Part shown: positions 26,866 to 32,320 of the stretch, one piece after another
Layout of the letters: the number at the start of each line of letters is the position of its first letter
Position numbering within the stretch: the first letter of the stretch is position 1
Origin: a virus
Virus record (IMG/VR): IMGVR_UViG_3300010299_000028
Coordinates: 1-32,320 of that record
Length of the DNA stretch: 32,320 nt
Direction: 5' to 3' (one strand)
Position numbers and translations under genes: made by a program
The notes under the pieces: model-generated
Seen by the model: only the letters and a program-made list of their open reading frames with translations
Databases searched by the model: none
What the model was told of the DNA's origin: nothing

Positions 26866-27039
26866 ATGAATACTGAAGTGGACGTAAATATTCTCATTAA
26901 TATTTACAATCAAAAATTATCAACTTTATCAAATCAAAATACTTTACTGGAAGCAAAACTTCAAACCTTGAAAAAGGATTATGAAGATTTACAAGAAAGA
27001 TATGGCGATCTCTTAAGTTCCAGTCAAATAGAGGAATAG
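26866..27039 (+). CDS. 57-aa coiled-coil protein before gp13
   Basis: The ATG at 26866 lies three bases after the fibre gene stop, and the frame ends with TAG at 27037-27039. The 57-aa product starts MNTEVDVNILINIYNQKLST and continues as a heptad-rich helix (LLEAKLQTLKKDYEDLQER), ending SSSQIEE. It is almost certainly a single coiled coil. Its 3' end (GAGGA, 27031-27035) serves as ribosome binding site of gp13. I recall similar short coiled-coil proteins next to gp13 in cyanophages. T4 carries the coiled-coil fibritin wac at this position; the comparison is positional only. Confidence 0.8.
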   Translation: MNTEVDVNILINIYNQKLSTLSNQNTLLEAKLQTLKKDYEDLQERYGDLLSSSQIEE

Positions 27040-27043
27040 TAAA

Positions 27044-27889
27044 ATGGCAAAACCAGCATCTAGACAACAACTTATTGACTACTGTTTGAGGAGGCTAGGT
27101 GCTCCTGTATTGGAAATTAACGTTGATGATGACCAAATAGATGATTTAGTTGATGACGCTCTTCAGTACTTCCAGGAGCGTCATTTTGATGGTGTTGAAA
27201 GGATGTATCTAAAGTACAAAATATCTCAATCAGATTTGGATAGAGGAAGAGCAAAAAGCACTGATGGAGTTGGCATCGTCACAACAACAGCAACATCAAC
27301 TTCCATCAGTGGATATGGCACAACAACATCAAGTTTTTATGAAACTTCCAATTTCATACAAATTCCAGATTCGGTTATTGGAATAGAAAAAATTTTTAAA
27401 TTTGACACCAGTTCAATTTCTGGAGGAATGTTTAGTATAAAATATCAATTATTCCTCAACGATTTATATTATTTTAATTCAGTTGAACTTCTTCAATATG
27501 CGATGGTAAAAACATATTTGGAAGATATAGATTTTTTACTTACAACTGATAAGCAAATTAGATATAACAAACGTCAAGATAGACTTTATCTAGATCTTGA
27601 TTGGGGATCACAATCTTTAGATACGTATTTAATAATAGATTGCTATAGAATTTTAGATCCAGATACATATACTAATGTTTATAATGATAGTTTCCTAAAG
27701 AAATATCTTACAGCACTTATTAAACGTCAGTGGGGACAAAACTTGATTAAGTTTAGGGGCGTAAAACTACCTGGCGGTATTGAATTAAATGGCAGAGAAA
27801 TCTATGAAGATGCTGAAAGGGAATTAGAAAGTATTAAACAATCAATGGCTCTTGAATATGAGCTTCCACCTTACGACTTTATTGGATAA
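27044..27889 (+). CDS. gp13: neck protein gp13
   Basis: A 281-aa protein (T4 gp13: 309 aa). Landmarks match T4: LRRLGAP at residues 15-21 (T4 LRRLGAP), FQERHFDGVE (T4 YGEYHFDGLN), and near the C-terminus KKYLTALIKRQWGQNLIKF followed by LPGGIELNGREIYEDA (T4 LPGGVTIDGQRLIEEA). In T4, gp13 and gp14 close the filled head below the portal and form the surface to which the tail binds. The ribosome binding site is GAGGA at 27031-27035, eight bases from the ATG. Its stop overlaps the gp14 start by one base. No added beta module is visible in this protein. Confidence 0.94.
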   Translation: MAKPASRQQLIDYCLRRLGAPVLEINVDDDQIDDLVDDALQYFQERHFDGVERMYLKYKISQSDLDRGRAKSTDGVGIVTTTATSTSISGYGTTTSSFYETSNFIQIPDSVIGIEKIFKFDTSSISGGMFSIKYQLFLNDLYYFNSVELLQYAMVKTYLEDIDFLLTTDKQIRYNKRQDRLYLDLDWGSQSLDTYLIIDCYRILDPDTYTNVYNDSFLKKYLTALIKRQWGQNLIKFRGVKLPGGIELNGREIYEDAERELESIKQSMALEYELPPYDFIG

Positions 27890-29322
27890 TGGCACTAAAT
27901 CCATTTTTTCTACAAGGATCACCGAGTGAACAGAGGCTCGTACAGGATCTTATTAATGAACAACTCACAATATATGGAGTTGAGGTAACTTATATACCAA
28001 GAAAGTTTGTTAGAAAACAAACTATTATTGAAGAAATACAATCATCGGTATTTGATGATAATTTTTTAATTGAAGCATATGTTAATACTTATGAAGGTCA
28101 CTCTGGTGCCGGAGATATTCTAACAAAATTTGGAATGAGTTTGAGAGATGAATTGACAATTACAATATCAAAGGAAAGATTTGAAGACTTTATCGCTTCT
28201 TTTATGGCAGCAATGCCTGAAAATGAAATAGAATTAGCATCTAGACCTCGTGAAGGAGATTTGGTTTATTTTCCGTTGGGTCAAAGACTATTTGAAGTTA
28301 AGTTTGTTGAGCATGAGCAACCATTTTATCAATTAGGTAAAAATTATGTTTATGAATTAAAGTGTGAACTCTTTGAATATGAAGATGAGGTTCTCGATAC
28401 TTCAATTGATGAAATTGATACCACAATCGAAGATATTGGATTTATTACGACTCTAAACCTCATTGGACTTGGTAGAACGGCAACAGCAACTGCTAATAAA
28501 GGTGATGGATATATCAGTCAAATTTTCTTAAACAATGATGGTAGTGGATATACCGGAACTCCAATTGTTTCTATTTCTACTGCACCATCTGGAGGAACAA
28601 ATGCGACTGCTGTTGCTATTACAACGAATAAAGCGGGCGTTTACTCTATAGATAGAATTCTTTTAACAAATGCTGGTATTGGATATCAATCACCTCCAAC
28701 AATCACAATCAGTGGTGGTGGAGGAACTGGAGCAGCAGCAACATGTTCCATTCAAACTTCTGAGTTTGGTGTGATATCGATTGCCATGGTAGATAATGGT
28801 GTTGGATATTCTACAGTACCATTGGTAACTATATCTAACCCAGGATCTGGTATTGGATCTACTGCTCTTGCTATTGCCACCATAAATGCTGACACTGAAG
28901 TTTCTTCTATTAGAATTGCCAACGCTGGCATAGGATATACATCTGGAGATACTCCAACTGTTACCGTTGCTCCACCACCACTTATAACTGGAATCGGAAC
29001 ATTTAGATTTAATGAAATTATTAGAGGACTTACATCTAAAACAGAAGCAAGAGTTAAATCTTGGGATTCGGATACAAAAATTCTTAAGATATCTTTAGTC
29101 GGAATAGGAACAACCGTAAGTGGATTCATTCCCGGAGAAACAATAGTTGGAACATATTCAACAGTTTCTGCGGCATCCACATCAGATGGATATGCCATTT
29201 ATAGTGTAAAATCATACGATCATACAGATACATATGATAAATATGATCAAAACGACGAGATTGAAGAAGAGGCAGATACCTTCCTTGATTTCTCACAATC
29301 TAATCCATTTGGAACTTACTAA
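27889..29322 (+). CDS. gp14: neck protein gp14 with large beta-module insert
   Basis: A 477-aa protein, almost twice T4 gp14 (256 aa). The first 190 residues match T4: QRLVQDLINEQLTIYGVEVT, IPRKFVRKQTIIEE, FGMSLRDELTITIS, GDLVYFPLGQRLFEVKFVE and PFYQLGKNYVYEL (T4 GDLIYFPMDNSLFEINWVE, PFYQLGQN). Residues about 199-365 are type-B GSGY modules and 368-430 a type-E module (FNEIIRGLTSKTEARVKSWD). The short acidic C-terminus with DFSQSNPFGTY corresponds to T4's SSPFDNDF ending. So the extra 200 residues are inserted near the C-terminus rather than added after it. The insert probably projects from the neck. The gene overlaps gp13 and gp15 by one base each. Confidence 0.92.
   Translation: MALNPFFLQGSPSEQRLVQDLINEQLTIYGVEVTYIPRKFVRKQTIIEEIQSSVFDDNFLIEAYVNTYEGHSGAGDILTKFGMSLRDELTITISKERFEDFIASFMAAMPENEIELASRPREGDLVYFPLGQRLFEVKFVEHEQPFYQLGKNYVYELKCELFEYEDEVLDTSIDEIDTTIEDIGFITTLNLIGLGRTATATANKGDGYISQIFLNNDGSGYTGTPIVSISTAPSGGTNATAVAITTNKAGVYSIDRILLTNAGIGYQSPPTITISGGGGTGAAATCSIQTSEFGVISIAMVDNGVGYSTVPLVTISNPGSGIGSTALAIATINADTEVSSIRIANAGIGYTSGDTPTVTVAPPPLITGIGTFRFNEIIRGLTSKTEARVKSWDSDTKILKISLVGIGTTVSGFIPGETIVGTYSTVSAASTSDGYAIYSVKSYDHTDTYDKYDQNDEIEEEADTFLDFSQSNPFGTY
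28483..28980 (+). repeat. tandem type-B (GSGY) modules within gp14
   Basis: This stretch encodes about 165 residues in which the phrase 'I-x-x-A/D-G-x-GY...P-x-V-x-I...G-x-G-A' returns four times: DGSGYTGTPIVSIS, NAGIGYQSPPTITISGGGG, DNGVGYSTVPLVTISNPGSG and NAGIGYTSGDTPTVTVAPPP. The same phrase occurs in the giant gp7-type protein, gp8 and the DUF4815 protein. Period is about 40 residues. Confidence 0.85.
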
Positions 29323-30368
29323 TGTTGGGAACTTACTTTTATCACGAAATCCTACGAAGAACTGTCATTTCTTTTGGTACAATTTTTAATGATATTCACA
29401 TACGCCATAAGAATTCAACCGGTGGAGATATAAGTGATATTAGAGTTCCTCTTGCTTATGGTCCTATTCAAAAGTTTTTAGCAAGAATTGAACAGCAGGC
29501 AGATTTAAATAAAGCAACTCAGATTACATTACCAAGAATGTCATTTGAGATGAATTCCATTCAATATGATCCAACAAGAAAAGCTGGAGTAACTCAAACA
29601 TTCAAAGCATCTGATGGTACTAACCTTAAGAAGGTTTATATGCCTGTTCCATATAATATTGGATTTGAACTGAATATTTTGTCAAAACTGAATGATGATG
29701 CCTTACAAATCGTTGAGCAAATTTTACCGTACTTTCAACCATCATTCAATTTAACATTAGATTTAGTAGATTCTATCGGAGAGAAAAAAGATATAAGTGT
29801 TGTATTGGATAGTATTTCTTTCCAAGATGACTACGAAGGAGATTTTTCAACGAGAAGGGCATTAATTTATACTTTACAATTTACTGCCAAAACCTATTTG
29901 TTTGGTCCGATCGCAGATACCACAGATGGTCTTATTCGTAAGGTACAGGTTGATTACTATGCTTCTATTGATAGAGAAAATGCTAAGAGAGAATTGAGAT
30001 ATACTGCGACTCCAAAGGCACTTAAGGATTATAATAATGATGATAGTGCCGTATTAAGAGAACCTCTTACAAAGACTGAAACTAGATTATCAATCAACTC
30101 ATCATCTAATCTTTCTGCGGATGATAGAATTATTATTAACAGTGAAATAATGAAAATTATTGAGATCGTTGATGGAACAACAATTACTGTTAAGAGAGGA
30201 TATGATGGTAGCACAATTACTACACACTTGGAAAATACAAGTATTGATAAGTTGACTGCTGCAGATGATGCTTTGATTGATGTTGACGATGACTTTGGAT
30301 TTAATGAAAATCTATATTCATTTACAGACTCTAAAGACTACAGTCCTTCAAGAAGTATAGATATCTAA
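29322..30368 (+). CDS. gp15: tail terminus protein gp15 with C-terminal module
   Basis: A 348-aa protein (T4 gp15: 272 aa). The start MLGTYFYHEILRRTVISFG and the later DIRVPLAYGP correspond to T4 MFGYFYNSSFRRYATLMG and IRVPITYAS. QIVEQILPYFQP at 129-140 is identical to T4, and DGLIRKVQVDYYA matches DAEGLIRTTYTDF. In T4, gp15 forms a hexamer that caps the finished tail tube and sheath and joins it to the neck. After about residue 250 this protein carries an extra type-A module (LSINSSSNLSADDRIIINSE ... TVKRGYDGS ... H) and an acidic tail that T4 lacks. The gene overlaps gp14 by one base. Confidence 0.93.
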   Translation: MLGTYFYHEILRRTVISFGTIFNDIHIRHKNSTGGDISDIRVPLAYGPIQKFLARIEQQADLNKATQITLPRMSFEMNSIQYDPTRKAGVTQTFKASDGTNLKKVYMPVPYNIGFELNILSKLNDDALQIVEQILPYFQPSFNLTLDLVDSIGEKKDISVVLDSISFQDDYEGDFSTRRALIYTLQFTAKTYLFGPIADTTDGLIRKVQVDYYASIDRENAKRELRYTATPKALKDYNNDDSAVLREPLTKTETRLSINSSSNLSADDRIIINSEIMKIIEIVDGTTITVKRGYDGSTITTHLENTSIDKLTAADDALIDVDDDFGFNENLYSFTDSKDYSPSRSIDI

Positions 30369-30383
30369 TAATGAGATAGTATT

Positions 30384-30812
30384 ATGTCGAACAGTTTTGA
30401 TAAAATCGATGAGGCTCTGAACATAGAGAGTAGTCTTGTAGAGATCGACTCTCCACAAAATGAAAGAGTTGATCTGATTAAAAAACCAGATAATAATGAT
30501 ATTCAAAAAGATTATCAGTATACCAGAGCAAATTTATATTCATTGATTGAAAAGGGGCAAGAGGCAATCAATGGGATCATGGAACTTGCTGGAGAGGGTG
30601 GAAGTCCAAGAGCATATGAAGTTGCCGGTCAATTAATTAAGTCTGTTGGAGATGTTACGGATAAATTAATTGATCTTCAGAAAAAACTTAAAGATGTCGA
30701 GGAAGATACTGTCAAAACAACTAATAATGTTACAAATAATGCTTTGTTTGTTGGATCAACAGCAGAGTTATCAAAACTACTTAAACAAGGTTTTCTAAAT
30801 AATAAAGAGTAA
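30384..30812 (+). CDS. gp16: terminase small subunit gp16
   Basis: A 142-aa protein (T4 gp16: 164 aa). The core matches T4: DYQYTRANLYSLIEKGQEA, then SPRAYEVAGQLIKSVGDVTD, KLIDLQKKLKDVE and NALFVGSTAELSKLL (T4 DYGVVRRNMHF, SPRHMEVFATLMGQM, REILKLHKDMKDI, NATVFMGSPTEL). In T4, gp16 forms rings that help start DNA packaging by the large terminase gp17. The N-terminal 40 residues are acidic; the centre is helical and probably coiled coil. In T4 gp17 follows directly; here at least two other genes come next. Confidence 0.92.
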   Translation: MSNSFDKIDEALNIESSLVEIDSPQNERVDLIKKPDNNDIQKDYQYTRANLYSLIEKGQEAINGIMELAGEGGSPRAYEVAGQLIKSVGDVTDKLIDLQKKLKDVEEDTVKTTNNVTNNALFVGSTAELSKLLKQGFLNNKE

Positions 30813-30824
30813 TACGATATTTTA

Positions 30825-32258
30825 ATGGGCTGGTCTGGCAAATACAAAAGATCAATAGATTGTGATAATCCTAAGGGGTTTTCACAAAAGGCTCATTGTG
30901 ATGCTCGCAAAAAAAGAGCGGCAGGTGAAGAAACATCTTCAAAATCTCCATTTAATGAAGATGTGAAAGGTGCTACATTTTCAAAATTTTCACACAAAAC
31001 AAAGCACCTTTCAAAATCTCAACATCAGTTAGATCCAAATTTAGATATAAAACAATTGGTTCATCACGCAACTGTTCAATATGTTGATAGGGACGCTGAT
31101 GGTGATGTTGACGTTTATGATAAACCAAACAAAAAAACTCCAGATGAAAATCCATTAAGTGGACCAGTTCAAGCTCAAGTTTCTTCTAAAAAATTAATTG
31201 CCAAACAAAAAGGTGAATTAAAGCATACCAGAAGAGGTATGGCATATGAGGAGACTAAATCTGGAGATGAAGGTCTTCGTGATTGGTTTGGTAAGTCAAA
31301 ATCATCTGACGGTAAAAGTGGTTGGGTTCAATTAGGTGGCAAATGGGCAGGAAAACCTTGTGCTCGTCAACCAGGACAAACTTCCACACCAAAATGCGGC
31401 AGTTCTAAAATGGCAGCAAATCTTTCCCCAGAGGAAGAAGAAAGAGCGAGAAGAAGAAAAAATAGACAAGATCCTAACCAACCAGAAAAAACTGGTGGAG
31501 CAAAACCAACAAATGTAAGAACCGAAGAAATGGATTTACAAGAAGTCAAGGACAAACCAGGCAAAGGCAGTGGTAAAAAAGATGCCTGTTACAATAAAGT
31601 AAAATCAAGATATGATGTTTGGCCAAGTGCTTATGCTTCTGGAGCACTGGTTAAGTGCCGCAAAGTTGGTGCGGCAAACTGGGGAAATAGTACAAATGAA
31701 GAGAAGGATCATGAGTATTCAATGGCTCGTTCTGAACTTTCCACAATTATTGCTGCGGCAAAGAGATTGAAGAAAAAAATGGGAAAGGGTGAAGGGAATA
31801 TTGAAGCATGGGTTCAATCCAAAATTACAAAAGCGGCAGATTATATTGACACTGCGGCAGATTATGTCGAAAGCGGTGAGCATAATGTTGATGAGGCATG
31901 TTGGGTTGGATATAAGCAAATTGGCATGAAAAAGAAGGGTAAGAGAATGGTTCCAAATTGTGTAAAGGAGGGATATTCAAACTGGCGACAAGAACTCGAA
32001 GAAGATTGGCAAAAGGTTAACAAGTCAGATAAAACTGATGGTATGAGTCCCGCAGCAGTTAAGGCATATCGTCGTGAGAACCCAGGTTCCAAACTTAAGA
32101 CTGCTGTAACTGGTGATCCAAAACCAGGTAGTAAGGATTCTAAGCGCAGAAAGTCCTTCTGTGCCCGCTCTAAGGGGCAGCAAGACATGCATAACATCGA
32201 TTGCTCTAAAACCCCCGATAAAGCAATTTGTAAAGCCCGTCGTCGCTGGAAGTGCTGA
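30825..32258 (+). CDS. modular, basic, Cys-containing phage protein between gp16 and next gene
   Basis: A 477-aa, Lys/Arg/Gly-rich protein made of short modules joined by charged linkers: (1) residues 1-30, SIDCDNPKGFSQKAHC; (2) an EF-hand-like loop at 88-99; (3) GLRDWFGKSKSSDGKSGW with a PCARQPG...PKCGSSK Cys pair, about 150-197; (4) DACYNKVKSRYDVWPSAYAS to VKCRKVGAANWG, 253-287, resembling DUF5872-type sequences; (5) a helical YSMARSELSTIIAAAKRLKK to WVQSKITKAADYI, 297-352; (6) ACWVGYKQIGMKKKGKRMVP, about 358-382; (7) a C-terminal KRRKSFCARSKGQQ to ICKARRRWKC. I recall each module in various marine phage proteins, in different combinations, without known function. The Cys pairs could bind zinc. 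The position after gp16 hints at a head or packaging role. Arg codons CGT/CGC are frequent in its last third. Confidence 0.8.
   Translation: MGWSGKYKRSIDCDNPKGFSQKAHCDARKKRAAGEETSSKSPFNEDVKGATFSKFSHKTKHLSKSQHQLDPNLDIKQLVHHATVQYVDRDADGDVDVYDKPNKKTPDENPLSGPVQAQVSSKKLIAKQKGELKHTRRGMAYEETKSGDEGLRDWFGKSKSSDGKSGWVQLGGKWAGKPCARQPGQTSTPKCGSSKMAANLSPEEEERARRRKNRQDPNQPEKTGGAKPTNVRTEEMDLQEVKDKPGKGSGKKDACYNKVKSRYDVWPSAYASGALVKCRKVGAANWGNSTNEEKDHEYSMARSELSTIIAAAKRLKKKMGKGEGNIEAWVQSKITKAADYIDTAADYVESGEHNVDEACWVGYKQIGMKKKGKRMVPNCVKEGYSNWRQELEEDWQKVNKSDKTDGMSPAAVKAYRRENPGSKLKTAVTGDPKPGSKDSKRRKSFCARSKGQQDMHNIDCSKTPDKAICKARRRWKC
31086..31121 (+). other. EF-hand-like calcium-binding loop in the modular protein
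   Basis: Residues 88-99 read DRDADGDVDVYD. Asp occupies loop positions 1, 3, 5, 9 and 12, Gly position 6 and Val position 8, a full match to the EF-hand/dockerin loop pattern. Flanking helices are not obvious, so a dockerin-like single loop is as likely as a true EF-hand. Confidence 0.6.
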
Positions 32259-32261
32259 TCA

Positions 32262-32320
32262 ATGAAAAGTTTTCAACAGTTTCTATCAGAAAGCATCACC
32301 ATTAATGGTGATTTTAATGG
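32262..32320 (+). CDS. start of a gene with capsid-targeting-like N-terminus (3' end cut by window)
   Basis: ATG at 32262, three bases after the stop of the modular gene; only 19 full codons are in the window. The visible product MKSFQQFLSESITINGDFN begins very like the capsid-targeting sequence of T4 internal head proteins (MKTYQEFIAEA). The LSE at residues 8-10 fits the (L/I)-x-E cleavage pattern of the prohead protease gp21. This does not look like the start of the large terminase gp17. Many marine T4-like phage proteins share such an N-terminus, so the identity of the protein stays open. Confidence 0.6.
   Translation, partial: MKSFQQFLSESITINGDFN

Noticed and set aside
30825-32258. The gene after gp16 as large terminase gp17
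   Set aside because: No Walker A/B ATPase or nuclease motifs are visible; the composition is basic, Cys-containing and modular.
32295-32312. Perfect 18-base palindrome ATCACCATTAATGGTGAT
   Set aside because: It lies inside the reading frame of the last partial gene and encodes ITING in the conserved N-terminal region; no partner site or promoter context was seen, so an operator was not called.

Overview
The window looks like part of the late structural region of a T4-like myovirus, most probably a marine cyanophage of Prochlorococcus or Synechococcus. The evidence is the gene order, with gp25, gp6, a gp7-type protein, gp8, tail/fibre genes, gp13, gp14, gp15 and gp16 running in the same direction and order as in T4. 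The DNA is AT-rich, the genes are tightly packed and all on the + strand, and a bacterial-type S-adenosylmethionine decarboxylase gene (speD) sits just upstream of gp25, a metabolic gene known from cyanomyoviruses. I see no tRNA, CRISPR array, insertion sequence or integrase, and no gene-free stretch longer than 70 bases. Homology statements rest on my memory of T4 and cyanophage protein sequences; no search was run.

Layout. 1-1698: small cyanophage-type genes (a partial small protein, a 49-aa basic protein, a 218-aa unknown, speD, an 80-aa acidic protein). 1729-17497: inner baseplate wedge genes gp25, gp6, a giant 3957-aa protein whose N-terminus matches the C-terminal part of T4 gp7, and gp8. 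17501-24583: a 2360-aa DUF4815-type structural protein in the place of T4 gp9/gp10. 24583-27039: five small to medium genes where T4 keeps gp11, gp12 and wac, including fibre-like proteins. 27044-30368: neck and tail-terminus genes gp13, gp14 and gp15. 30384-30812: small terminase gp16. 30825-32258: a basic, Cys-containing protein built of several short modules. 32262-end: the start of a gene whose N-terminus resembles the T4 capsid-targeting sequence.

How the genes work together. In T4, gp25, gp6 and gp7 make the inner baseplate wedge and gp8 joins it. The fibre genes would add host-contact parts, gp13/gp14 finish the head neck, gp15 caps the tail, and gp16 recognises DNA for packaging. SpeD would supply decarboxylated SAM for polyamine synthesis. 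Exact TATAAATA late-promoter boxes lie in the gaps before gp25, gp8 and the 113-aa gene.

Most notable points. I do not see a clearly new defence or mobile system. What stands out is protein modularity. (1) The gp7 C-terminal region has become the N-terminus of a giant protein carrying about 3600 residues of beta-type modules and a YHYH-like domain. (2) The same few modules recur in gp7, gp8, the DUF4815 protein, gp14 and gp15, inserted into or appended to otherwise recognisable T4 core proteins. (3) Between gp16 and the expected gp17 there are extra genes, one with an EF-hand-like loop and Cys-rich modules and the next with a capsid-targeting-like start.
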